A DNA stretch of 64,000 nt, from positions 1-64,000 of the forward strand of contig NZ_QHJQ01000001.1 in assembly GCF_003185655.1 (NCBI RefSeq), given 5' to 3'. Every line of letters starts with the position of its first letter. Position 1 is the first letter of the stretch. The translations under genes and the position numbers were made by a program. The notes beneath the pieces are model-generated. The model made no database searches and had not been told where the DNA came from. It saw nothing but the letters and a program-made list of their open reading frames with translations. The DNA comes from Coraliomargarita sinensis. GTDB lineage: Bacteria; Verrucomicrobiota; Verrucomicrobiia; Opitutales; Coraliomargaritaceae. This document shows, piece after piece, positions 47,000 to 56,528 of the stretch.

Positions 47000-48220
47000 T
47001 TATTGGATATCAAAAACCCCGTCGTCTTCCTCAAAAGAACTAGTTGGGTCTTCACCAGTTATATACGAATTTTCTATAACTCCTGCGCCCTTAAGTTCCC
47101 CTGATTTTTTTTCATCATTAGTCGAGGCCGAAATTCCCACCTGCACTCGAAGGTTATAGCCATTACCAGACCCAACATCATAATCCCTTTTGATATCAGA
47201 AGGGCTATTCGAACCAGTCTCGCTATTTGCAAAGGTGTCGAACGGATCTGGAAAAGATACTATTTTATCTTTAGTATCATAGCTCCATACGTCTTTAGTC
47301 CAAACAAGCTGCTCATCTTCAACATAAATCTTTACCCCTACTGCCAATCCGGCAATTAAATCTTCACTACTAGCCGCACTCAAACTAGCGCTAACAGGTC
47401 CATATCCTACACTCAGAGATGCACCACCCGAACCGTCGACATAACTTTTCACTAAACTTCCTATTGCATCCCAATTATGCTCTAATTTAGCTGATGCTTC
47501 TACAGAGCCATCAAAAGAATTTGATGGCTCTGTAATAACCGTAAGCAAATAGTTTTGGCTCATAAATGCACCTTCTTTAACATCCTCAGCCCCGGATACA
47601 CTACTGGCTTTGAAGTCTGACACATCATATGAGCCATTTGAGGTATTATCTTTAGGACCACTATCGGTGGACGATACAGAATCATCAAATTTAAACTCAA
47701 AAACCGTCCCGCTGTATGTCTCTTCGTATGTTGTACCATCATGAGTAAGAGAAACCTTAATTTCATAAGGGTCGGTCGAATTACCGGTAACAGTAATAGT
47801 GTCACCATCACTAACCGAATTGGGACTCACACTCACATCTCCACTCTCGACGCTAACGCTCGCAGTAGAATTTTCGGGGTCAAGACCAATCGAAACATCA
47901 TACTTGGTGGTCGTGTATTCCGACTGTGCGTTTAAACAAATATCGGGATGGATATCGGCAGCGCCATTGGGATAGCCTTGACTAGCGGCTGGAGACAATT
48001 CAACCGGGATAACCCATTCACATTGGTCCCAATCAGCCCAAACATGATCCGGTGTTGGCCTAGGGTCATCTGGATCGTTAATGTCCGGCTCGAGGCAAGG
48101 ATTATCCTTACCTCCGTCAGCTTCTTCGGCGACCAATTGACAGGTGGAACTTAACACTAACAAAGCAGCAAGTATCCAATTATACCTGACACAAAAATAT
48201 GACTGTAACCGGTTTTTCAT
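47000..48220 (-). CDS. Exported beta-rich protein of unknown function
   Basis: A 406-residue protein. The N-terminal segment (NWILAALLVLSSTCQLVA) is a signal peptide, and a Pro/Asp-rich linker follows. The main part is serine/threonine-rich and beta-sheet-rich with a possible immunoglobulin-like module (SVSDGDTITVTGNSTDPYEI). The C-terminal 200 residues contain GGASLSVGYGPVSASLSAASS, a hydrophobic beta-strand pattern, and an acidic end (EEDDGVFDIQ). No known domain can be named with confidence. It lies between the HEAT-like and the 258-residue exported proteins with short gaps. The similarly AT-rich base use suggests a joint origin. Confidence 0.74.
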   Translation of the reverse strand: MKNRLQSYFCVRYNWILAALLVLSSTCQLVAEEADGGKDNPCLEPDINDPDDPRPTPDHVWADWDQCEWVIPVELSPAASQGYPNGAADIHPDICLNAQSEYTTTKYDVSIGLDPENSTASVSVESGDVSVSPNSVSDGDTITVTGNSTDPYEIKVSLTHDGTTYEETYSGTVFEFKFDDSVSSTDSGPKDNTSNGSYDVSDFKASSVSGAEDVKEGAFMSQNYLLTVITEPSNSFDGSVEASAKLEHNWDAIGSLVKSYVDGSGGASLSVGYGPVSASLSAASSEDLIAGLAVGVKIYVEDEQLVWTKDVWSYDTKDKIVSFPDPFDTFANSETGSNSPSDIKRDYDVGSGNGYNLRVQVGISASTNDEKKSGELKGAGVIENSYITGEDPTSSFEEDDGVFDIQ

Positions 48221-48231
48221 TTTTAAATATA

Positions 48232-49218
48232 TTATTTACTTCTAATAGATTCGATAACGATTCTTTCGGAAAACGTATTTTTGCTTTCTGCAATCCTTGC
48301 CAGAGAATCGCTTAATCCAGTTATTTCCATGTCGTCCGCTACTTGTATCGCAGGAATTCTGGTGCGTTCCCCTAAGTTCGGATTTTCGATGAACTCCGCT
48401 ACAGTTTTTTCCAACTTAGCCACATCCTCGGCAGATAGCTTTCCAGCTCTACGTTCACGATTCAGGGCCAATAATGCAGTGCCGGGCAAACTCGTATCCG
48501 TTTCGTCCAGCGAATCCCAAAATACATTTTTGATCATTTTTGCCTGCGTCTCGGAGGCATTTACCATCCCCCGAGAAAGCCCCTGAAGGGTGTAATCACG
48601 AACGTTCTCTTGCTGTGTCTTGTCGTTAATGACCTGTGCAGATACTTCTAAATAGTCGTCCGAAAGAACCGGCTGGTCATGAAAAACGGCGACAATTTCA
48701 TTAATCAAGACATACATTGCCGCATTCGACATACCCTTGTAACGATGCTCATCTGCCAGGTAATCCAGCAGGCGAGTCGCTTCAGCTTCAGGCAATTCAG
48801 CCCCGTGTAGATCTGAAACCGCACGAAACCGTTCGGCATTTGAGGCTTCTGTTAGCCCCGTCACCACATCGACCGCATGCTTGGGCGACCTTACGGTCTT
48901 ATTATTGACTTCAAGCTCCCGGCGAAGATGCAACTGGTCTGGTTGATAGCCAGCAGGCATCCGAGCGACAACCCGACTTGTTTTTGATTCTTCGGAGCGC
49001 TTCCCGCTATTGCCCACAGAGGCATTTGGAACGGCTTCCTCTCTTAGAGATGTTGAGCCTTTCCTTCCTTCATCAGCGTTTTTGGGGAACTCCAACTCAT
49101 TTGGAAAATGCTCCATCTCAGTTGATTGATCGGAGTTCAACAGCTTGACATAGATGAACACAGTCGAGCAAAGGCCGACGAGAACAAAGAGTATTGCGTA
49201 TGTAGCTTTCCTTTTCAT
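48232..49218 (-). CDS. Membrane-anchored helical-repeat protein of unknown function
   Basis: A 328-residue protein. One N-terminal hydrophobic segment (ATYAILFVLVGLCSTVFIYV) is followed by a charged linker of about 70 residues and an all-helical domain. The helical part has HEAT-like pairs (for example DYLADEHRYKGMSNAAMYVL and YTLQGLSRGMVNASE). The start ATG directly abuts the stop codon of the 2428-residue protein (stop 49219-49221, ATG 49216-49218), so the two are cotranslated. Such a domain is usually a scaffold. A binding role on the cell surface or in the periplasm is inferred. Confidence 0.76.
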   Translation of the reverse strand: MKRKATYAILFVLVGLCSTVFIYVKLLNSDQSTEMEHFPNELEFPKNADEGRKGSTSLREEAVPNASVGNSGKRSEESKTSRVVARMPAGYQPDQLHLRRELEVNNKTVRSPKHAVDVVTGLTEASNAERFRAVSDLHGAELPEAEATRLLDYLADEHRYKGMSNAAMYVLINEIVAVFHDQPVLSDDYLEVSAQVINDKTQQENVRDYTLQGLSRGMVNASETQAKMIKNVFWDSLDETDTSLPGTALLALNRERRAGKLSAEDVAKLEKTVAEFIENPNLGERTRIPAIQVADDMEITGLSDSLARIAESKNTFSERIVIESIRSK

Positions 49219-52200
49219 CTATCCCCGGGGTTGGCCAAGATTGATTACGGCATCATAGATATAAGTGCGATGGCAGAACGAACCTTTCGCGGTGCCAGCG
49301 CGAATGAAACCTACATATGCCACTCCAAGTTCATTGAAGTCGTCCGGGGTGAGAACCTTATACAGGCTCCCATCCTCAAACATGACACCTGCGGCATAGA
49401 TATCCAAGTGCACTTCCGTTTCCGGATAGACATCGAACAAGACGACAGCAACTTCGTAAAGTCCGGTTCCGTCCTCATACCGTTCGACCAGTTTGTAGCT
49501 GGTTGCGGTCGTGCTCGCCGCACGTTGACCCCGTATCTCTTGTGTCGTGAGGATCGGACCGTTGGGGCTCAGCCTTGCGGCTACATAGCGGGAATTCAAA
49601 GAATCGGTCGTGATTTCGAGCACACGATCCCCCGCTTGTGTCGGATCGGCTTCGGTGACCAGAGTCCGCATATCCGACTCGACGATGACATCTTCGGGTA
49701 AATCGGGGTTCACCCATGAGCGCGTCTCGGCGACCATGGCGATGGGACTTCTGGCGAAGTCTGCTTCGACCACTTCAACGGCGATTTGACCGGTCGATGT
49801 GGTTCCCGCATCCGACCAAGTGCCGGTTACTGTAAACGTGCCTGCGGTGTCGAAATTCACGGGGATTGGGCTTTCGACAGTCGAGACCAGAGGCTGTTCG
49901 CCGGTTACGGTCACTTCGACTGAGCCTGTCGCCTGACCTGCGGGCACGGCATTGAGCAGGAGGGAGTCGCCTTTGCGAATCTTCACCGTGGCTCCATTTG
50001 CATCGATAAGGTTGGTTTGTTCCCACGTGAGTTCGACATTTTGACTCAAGCCGCCGTTTTCAAATCCGACGTTTGCCGTTGTGGTCGCCGACGCATTTAA
50101 ATCGATATTCGTATACCAGCGGTCGGCGGGTGCCGGCTGGGCGGCAAGGGCGTCACCGGATAGCATGGACACATAGCGGCTACGCCCTTCGAGGCAGAAC
50201 GGCGAGGTGATGCTGCTGAGCGAGGTCGCTTCGATGCCGTTGATCAAGTTGAGGCGATGGTCGATCCAATCGGCTTTTCCGTTGGTGTCGGCATCCACCC
50301 CGCCATGACGGCTGAGTGCCATGGAAGTGAATCTAATATTCCGGTTTTGCTTGAAGTTGACAAACTGCAGTTCGATCTGGTGCGTGCCCGCTTGCAGCCA
50401 GGGTAAGACGATCTTCTTCGTGTCGGTTTCGCCGTCAAACATGTAGAACGAAATCCGCTGCACGAACTGGCCATCCACCGTGACGGCAATCTCGTATTCG
50501 GAGAGATTGCCGGTGTATTCGAACGGCGTGGCGGTGAGATCGAGTTCGTAGAGTCCGTCTGCGGAAAGCGTAACCGGCTGGCGGAGGATGCCTCCGGCTG
50601 CGTTTGAATGGATGCCGTTTGCATCTGAAAGCCATTCTCCGGTCAGGCCCGTTCCCGTGGTCAAATCCAAGACCTGGACCAACTCGCTGGCCCCCATGTC
50701 GTTAGAATTGGGGTCGCTTAGATAGAGACGGGCTTCATCGTAATCGCTGATCCCATCTCCGTCCGAATCGACCAGTTGGGCGTCGGTACCGGCAACGGCC
50801 TCCTCAGAGTCCAAGAGACCGTCCGAATCGCTGTCCAAATCGAGTTGTTCTATTTCGTAAGTCGCCTTGGCCAGTTCGACGCCGTCACCACTCGCTACAA
50901 ACAGGCCGACGATCGGAATCTCTGGAGACGTCCAGAGATGGCTTCCCAACTTCGTCCAGAGCGAACCGTTCACGGAATAGGAGATTTCCACAATGGAACC
51001 CGAGATTTTCCGCATACGCAGCCACACGGGCGCGTCGCCTGTATCCACCGTATTTTTCAGGCTCTCGTTCGTGCCGGGGCTGTCGCCGACAGTTCTGATC
51101 CCATGAAAGGAGTTGGCATCCCGGTAGATCCCGATGGAGTCGGCGTCCGCGTTGCTCGACGAGCGCATGAACAGTCCGAAGAGGCCCGAATCGCCCGGGA
51201 AACTGCCTTGAAACGAATCGACACGAACGATCAGGTCGAAGTTCTCGGTCACGCCGATCTCCCGCATGACTCCGTGTGCGCCCTTGCCGTTCAGAAGGCC
51301 GTCGCCGTTGGCGAAGAGGATTTCCGTGCCGTCGGCCGCCAGGTAAGGTTTGGCAACCGTGGCCTGCCCGATTAAGGTGGTCGGCACGTCATTCGGGAGT
51401 AAATGGGTCGGCGCATCCGTCGCCTCCAGAATGGAAGTTTCCTCCAGATGCTCGATACCGTCCCAATAGCCATCGCCGTCGGTGTCCCTGGCGGACGGAT
51501 CGCTTTGGAGATTCATTTCCTGAAAATTGCTCAGGCCGTCGGCATCGAAGTCGCGATACGCACCTTCGAGCGGGGCGCTTGCATCTGAAGGATCGAGGCC
51601 ATACTGCATCTCCCAGGCATCCGGCAAACCATCGTCGTCCTGATCGTCCGGGTCCGGCAGCCAGGAGAGCAAATATGGAGCTGAAATAACCTCGCGCGGT
51701 GAGCCCACATCCGGGCGGCTCCATGCCACTTTGAAATAGTCTCCCGCCCACATTTCGGCATGTAACACTTCGAAATAGTAGCGAACGCCTGCTTCAAGCG
51801 TCACGACCTCCGATGTTTGCTCGGGATACAGGTCCCACTGAATCGGGTTCGTGAAAGTCGCGACGTAAGCGATACGCTCTTTGTTGTAGGCGTGCGAATC
51901 GCTGCTCAGCCAGAATTCCGTATGGTCGTCACCCACCAGGTGGAAGACATAATCGCCGCTTTCCTCGGGAACGATGAATCCGCGGGTTCGATCTGCATAA
52001 GTATCGCCCTGGTTGCCATCGATCTCGAGCTTGTCGAGCCACTCCGTCCTGTTTTCACCTTCAGGGAAATCGGTGTGATGGATGAGAACGTTCAAACGTT
52101 TGCCTTTAACATCCTTCCAGATTTGACGGCGGACCAGTCCGGGCATGCCGTAACCGTCGTCGATTCCGTCGCCATCGCTGTCGCTTAGCGTATGATCCGT

Positions 52201-55200
52201 GCCGAAACGGAACTCTTCCGCGGCTGTCAGGATATCCCCGTCGGTATTTGTCAGTGCGTCTTCAGTATCCAATGGATCGAAGCCATGCTGCACCTCCCAG
52301 CCGTCCGGCAGCGTGTCGCCGTCGGTGTCGGCTGAATTCGGGTCGGTGCCCATACTGCGTTCCGTATCGTTGTCCAGACCGTCGCCGTCGAAGTCGAGGC
52401 CCTCGGGCTCGACGTTCTGGATGGTGATTTCGTCGATCCAATTGAAGGAGGCTGCGCCGCCTTCCTGGAGGACGGTGAAGTTCGAGAGGGTATCGCGGTT
52501 GGGATCGACGAAGGGGACGGCTTCGAAGACGGTGACGCCATCGACGCAAAGCTTCCAGGTTTTGGCCGCGTAATCGAGCCGCACATCGTAGCGCACCCAG
52601 GCCTCAGGTTCTCCGGTAAACGGAGCGCTCAGCCACTCGGACTGATCCACATCGAAGACGGAAATGGTTCCGTTATTGGTGATGCCGAAGACGGCCCCGG
52701 CGTCCGGATCGATATCTTCGGGCCGGATCAGATCGATGGGGTGCAACTTCGCCTGGAAGGAAACCCAGACGACCGGCTCGCCTGCGGCGCTGAGATAGCG
52801 CTTGGCATGGGCAAAGGTATCGACGTAGGGATGGGCCTTGGAGCGGAGCGACTGCGCCGAGGTGTCCGCGCCGGACTCGCCGTCCACTCTGAAGATCCGG
52901 GAGGCTTCCCATTGTTGCTGGCCACCCAGCTGCCCCGGCTGAAAACCTTCGGCGGATTCGAAGCCGATGTGCAGGCCTTTCGAGCCGTCGCCTTGAAGTT
53001 GGAGGGCGGTGGCGTCGGCGACCGGATCGGCCGTCCAAGCGACACTCAGGGGATCGTAAATTCCGTCGCCGTCGGTGTCGGCGTTGAAGGGGTCGGTCTC
53101 GCCCGGATCGACGATGCCGTTTTGATTGGGATCTTCTTCGATGTAGAGCAGACCGTCGCCATCCGGATCCTGATCCAAGTCGATGGCATAGCGGCCGGCG
53201 AGGTGCTGCTCGACTTGCTTGAGCTGCGCCTCGCTCAAGGAGGCATCGTAAACGAGAATTTCCAAAATTTCACCGCCGAAGAGGTCGGTGCCGACGGGTT
53301 GCTTTTGGCCCACGTAGTAGCCGGTGGTCTCGCCGCTCGTCCACGACTGGATGCCACTCGCTTCGGTTGCCACATGGTCGGTCAGGGCGCGGAGGGCGAG
53401 TTCGCCGTCCAGGCCGTCCGCGCCGCCGCTACGGCGGACCGAGGCGATGGAAAGTCGTTGCTCGTGGTTGGGGCCGAGGTCGAGATACACGCCGTCCGTT
53501 CCGAGGCCGACGGCATGGATGCCGAAGTGACCTGCCTGCGGCCCGTAGGCCAGCAGCGGGGCTCCGGTAGCGGTGCCGGTCGCGCTGTAGCTGAACGGTG
53601 CGCTTTCGGACTGCCCACCCGTCTGCCGGTGCACCACGATGAGGGTGAAGTCACCGGCAGAGGCATCGAAATCGGACAGGCCTGCGAGATAGTCGTCCTG
53701 TCCGTCGAAAACAAGAGCGGGCTGACCGTTATAGGCGTTCGCGACCAGACCGGGACGCATGGCCGCATCGGACTGGGAAGCATCGTTGCCGTAGAGCGAC
53801 TGATCCTGCCAAATGGAAACATTACCGGAGGCATCGAGTTCGACGCCGGTGTCCGAAGCGAGACGGAGCCGCAGATCGACACCCGCCCCATCGCTCAATC
53901 CATCGCCGTCCGAATCCGGATCGGTTGGGTCGGTGCCGAGGTCGTATTCCCCGATCATGGCGAGGCCGTCGCCGTCCAGATCACTGTCGGGATCGTAAGC
54001 GACGAGCGGGTCCAGCCCGTATTGGAGAATCCAGACATCGGAAAAGCCGTCGCCGGAATTATCGTTGAGCCAGGGGTCGAGACCGAGGGCGCGCTTTTCA
54101 TCGTTGGTCATGCCGTCGCCCGAAAAGTCGAGGCCGGCGGGCTCGGCGGTGGCGAGCGTGATCGAGTCGATCTCCGTGGCGCTACCCGGCTCACTCGGCG
54201 CTTCCGCCAAGGCCTCGCGCAGCAGGCGCAGACGAGTCAGGGCATTGCCGTCCCGATTATAAAATGGCAGGTCGGCGGCGATGAGCGAGCCGTTCAGCAA
54301 AAGGGTGGCGCGCCCGGCGGCATAATCGAGATAGATATCGTAGTCGTTCCATGCCTCGAGGTCGGGCGTGACGACAAACTCGGTCCATTCGGCGGCACCG
54401 GCGTCGTAAACGGACAGGCTGTTGGGGAATGCGGCACCGAAAACAAGCGATAGTGGGTGACCTTCGTCGCCGACGGTTTCAGGCAATTCGCCGGGCGTCA
54501 GCCGGGCGCGGAAGCTCAGCCAGACAGGAACCTGCGTGCCTGCCCCGAAATAGTGCTGCATGGAAGCCGGGGCCAGCGGATCGGCGAACTCGACCGTCTC
54601 GCCCGAGGTGACCGTGGCGGCGGCGGCCGTCCAGCCGTTCTGACCGTCGAGCGCACCGGCGGCATAGCCTTCGGCGACCGCGAATTCCGTCTCCCAGAAG
54701 TAGCCGCCCTGCCCGTCCGATTGGAGGACATCGATAAAGGAATCGCTTACCAACGGGTCCAGCCCGTGCGCGACTTTATTGCCATCGTTCATGCCATCCC
54801 CCGAGCTGTCGGGGTTGTCGGGATCGGTGCCGGCGGTGGTTTCCCCGGAGTTCATGAGACCGTCGCCGTCGTTGTCGAGCGCGGCGGGCTCAATGGCATC
54901 CACGCTGACACCGTCGAGGGCGTTGAGTTGATCGAATTGCAGGTAGCTGAAAGCGGGAACGGTATCGCGGAAGCCGAGATTCTGCCCGTAATTGACATCG
55001 TCGATCCATACCGACCAGGTCTGGGCCGCGTAGTCGTGATGCACGGTCAGCCGCGCCCAGGCGCCCAGCTCGACCGGCGGATGGTCGAGGGCGAGCCATT
55101 GGCCGCCCCCCTGCTGATTGCCGTCGAAGACCCGGAGCAGACCGTCAGTACCGAAATAGAAGGCCGAAGCGGCGCGCGGTGCCGTGATCTCTGGCGGCGT

Positions 55201-56505
55201 GGCCCCGTCGTAATAGCCAACCGCGAGGTGAAAGTCGATCCAGACCGAATCATGACTTTGGGTGTCTCCAAAAATCCGGCTGAGCGACACGGGCGCTTCT
55301 TCGGTGACCCGCAAGTATTGGGTCCCTTCCGGCGCGCCCGACCACATGAGGATTTCAGCATCGACGCCCGTGAATTCCCAAAGGCGGGTACCGTCCAGGA
55401 ACGGGCCGACCGCATCGCTCTCAAAACTATCGGCAAACGGAACCGTGCCGAACGGATCGGCGGTGGTGCCGAGCGGATCCTCACCTAGCAGGACTTTGAG
55501 ACCGTCGTCCAGACCGTCGCCCGAGGTGTCGGCCAGGGCCGGACTCGTGCCCAGGGCAAACTCGGTGATATTGGAAAGGCCATCGAAGTCGGAATCCGCG
55601 TTACGCTGGTATAGATTCGGGTCGAGCCCGTAGCCGGTGAGCCATGCGTCGGGCAGACCATCGTTGGAAGCGTCGTTGAAAAGCGGATTTCCGGTGCCGA
55701 CGTAATAATAGTCGAGCAGGCTCTGCGTTTCCGCATCCCCGAACAGGCCGAAATCCGCGAACGCAGTCAGACTATCATCGAGGAAGCCCAAGTCGTAGCG
55801 CTGCAGTTCGCCATCGACAAACAGATCCCAGTTGTTGGCCGCGTAATCGAGACGATAGCTGAGGCGAATCCAGTCGAGGGCCGATTCGCCGTCGGCAGCA
55901 AGCGGGCTCGTGAAGCCCGTGGACGACCACTGGCCCGAACCGAGGCCGTCGCCATCCACTGCATAGATTTCACCCGCGCCGCCTTCTTTGACGAAGCCGG
56001 TGACGGCCGACTGGAGCGAAGGGATGGATGTCGGCAAATTGCTTTGGTCGGCGAAAACCGGCTTGAGGAAAAAATCCACCCAGAAGACCTGCGCGGTTTG
56101 CGGTTCCGAGGTCAGGACAAGCCAATCGTTGCCAAAAAAGCCGAAGGCCTGCGAACTGCCCGCTCCCGGGCTCAGAATCTCGGCGTCAAGATCGGCACCG
56201 ATGTCCCACCAACTGTCGGCGGTCAAGGGTCCCAGACTGTAGCCTTCGTCGGATTCGAAATCCGTCTCGAAAGGCAAGGCAACCGGGGTCTGGGCCGACG
56301 CGGTGAGGCAGGGTCCAAAAGATGCGGCGGCGATGCAGGCGGCGGCGAGCGTTCGGGGGACGCGAGAGGTTACGGGGGGCGCCGTTGTCGCGGCATCGCT
56401 ACGTCGTTTTTCGACAAGGGACGCTGCTCTCGCAGCGTTGCTACGGATGGACACGTGATTCCCGCGAGCGGCTCGCGGGGATGGGCCGGGGCTCGACGAA
56501 GTCAT
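49219..56505 (-). CDS. Giant modular exported protein (LamG-like, TSP type 3, PA14)
   Basis: A 2428-residue protein. An unusually long basic N-region of about 50 residues precedes the hydrophobic segment TLAAACIAAASFGPCLTASA. Then come three repeated beta-sandwich modules of about 180-200 residues, each joined by calcium-binding thrombospondin type 3 strings (DxDGDGLxD). A LamG/concanavalin-like module (FDGQDDYLAGLSDFDAS), another sandwich, a PA14 domain at about 1440-1600 (DYVFHLVGDDHTEFWLSSD), a DUF1349-like module, and a C-terminal carbohydrate-binding-like and Ig-like region complete it. It is probably an adhesin or glycan-binding exoprotein. AAAGGA lies 9 nt before the ATG. It heads a train with the three smaller exported genes downstream. 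Confidence 0.86.
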   Translation of the reverse strand: MTSSSPGPSPRAARGNHVSIRSNAARAASLVEKRRSDAATTAPPVTSRVPRTLAAACIAAASFGPCLTASAQTPVALPFETDFESDEGYSLGPLTADSWWDIGADLDAEILSPGAGSSQAFGFFGNDWLVLTSEPQTAQVFWVDFFLKPVFADQSNLPTSIPSLQSAVTGFVKEGGAGEIYAVDGDGLGSGQWSSTGFTSPLAADGESALDWIRLSYRLDYAANNWDLFVDGELQRYDLGFLDDSLTAFADFGLFGDAETQSLLDYYYVGTGNPLFNDASNDGLPDAWLTGYGLDPNLYQRNADSDFDGLSNITEFALGTSPALADTSGDGLDDGLKVLLGEDPLGTTADPFGTVPFADSFESDAVGPFLDGTRLWEFTGVDAEILMWSGAPEGTQYLRVTEEAPVSLSRIFGDTQSHDSVWIDFHLAVGYYDGATPPEITAPRAASAFYFGTDGLLRVFDGNQQGGGQWLALDHPPVELGAWARLTVHHDYAAQTWSVWIDDVNYGQNLGFRDTVPAFSYLQFDQLNALDGVSVDAIEPAALDNDGDGLMNSGETTAGTDPDNPDSSGDGMNDGNKVAHGLDPLVSDSFIDVLQSDGQGGYFWETEFAVAEGYAAGALDGQNGWTAAAATVTSGETVEFADPLAPASMQHYFGAGTQVPVWLSFRARLTPGELPETVGDEGHPLSLVFGAAFPNSLSVYDAGAAEWTEFVVTPDLEAWNDYDIYLDYAAGRATLLLNGSLIAADLPFYNRDGNALTRLRLLREALAEAPSEPGSATEIDSITLATAEPAGLDFSGDGMTNDEKRALGLDPWLNDNSGDGFSDVWILQYGLDPLVAYDPDSDLDGDGLAMIGEYDLGTDPTDPDSDGDGLSDGAGVDLRLRLASDTGVELDASGNVSIWQDQSLYGNDASQSDAAMRPGLVANAYNGQPALVFDGQDDYLAGLSDFDASAGDFTLIVVHRQTGGQSESAPFSYSATGTATGAPLLAYGPQAGHFGIHAVGLGTDGVYLDLGPNHEQRLSIASVRRSGGADGLDGELALRALTDHVATEASGIQSWTSGETTGYYVGQKQPVGTDLFGGEILEILVYDASLSEAQLKQVEQHLAGRYAIDLDQDPDGDGLLYIEEDPNQNGIVDPGETDPFNADTDGDGIYDPLSVAWTADPVADATALQLQGDGSKGLHIGFESAEGFQPGQLGGQQQWEASRIFRVDGESGADTSAQSLRSKAHPYVDTFAHAKRYLSAAGEPVVWVSFQAKLHPIDLIRPEDIDPDAGAVFGITNNGTISVFDVDQSEWLSAPFTGEPEAWVRYDVRLDYAAKTWKLCVDGVTVFEAVPFVDPNRDTLSNFTVLQEGGAASFNWIDEITIQNVEPEGLDFDGDGLDNDTERSMGTDPNSADTDGDTLPDGWEVQHGFDPLDTEDALTNTDGDILTAAEEFRFGTDHTLSDSDGDGIDDGYGMPGLVRRQIWKDVKGKRLNVLIHHTDFPEGENRTEWLDKLEIDGNQGDTYADRTRGFIVPEESGDYVFHLVGDDHTEFWLSSDSHAYNKERIAYVATFTNPIQWDLYPEQTSEVVTLEAGVRYYFEVLHAEMWAGDYFKVAWSRPDVGSPREVISAPYLLSWLPDPDDQDDDGLPDAWEMQYGLDPSDASAPLEGAYRDFDADGLSNFQEMNLQSDPSARDTDGDGYWDGIEHLEETSILEATDAPTHLLPNDVPTTLIGQATVAKPYLAADGTEILFANGDGLLNGKGAHGVMREIGVTENFDLIVRVDSFQGSFPGDSGLFGLFMRSSSNADADSIGIYRDANSFHGIRTVGDSPGTNESLKNTVDTGDAPVWLRMRKISGSIVEISYSVNGSLWTKLGSHLWTSPEIPIVGLFVASGDGVELAKATYEIEQLDLDSDSDGLLDSEEAVAGTDAQLVDSDGDGISDYDEARLYLSDPNSNDMGASELVQVLDLTTGTGLTGEWLSDANGIHSNAAGGILRQPVTLSADGLYELDLTATPFEYTGNLSEYEIAVTVDGQFVQRISFYMFDGETDTKKIVLPWLQAGTHQIELQFVNFKQNRNIRFTSMALSRHGGVDADTNGKADWIDHRLNLINGIEATSLSSITSPFCLEGRSRYVSMLSGDALAAQPAPADRWYTNIDLNASATTTANVGFENGGLSQNVELTWEQTNLIDANGATVKIRKGDSLLLNAVPAGQATGSVEVTVTGEQPLVSTVESPIPVNFDTAGTFTVTGTWSDAGTTSTGQIAVEVVEADFARSPIAMVAETRSWVNPDLPEDVIVESDMRTLVTEADPTQAGDRVLEITTDSLNSRYVAARLSPNGPILTTQEIRGQRAASTTATSYKLVERYEDGTGLYEVAVVLFDVYPETEVHLDIYAAGVMFEDGSLYKVLTPDDFNELGVAYVGFIRAGTAKGSFCHRTYIYDAVINLGQPRG

Positions 56506-56528
56506 GGGAAATCCTTTCGTCGGGGTGA

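Noticed and set aside
52741..54453. 570-codon plus-strand frame inside the giant protein gene
   Set aside because: It is antisense to TSP3 and LamG-like modules, with low-complexity Gly/Val/Ala content and no start signals. The minus-strand frame is supported by many repeated domain motifs.
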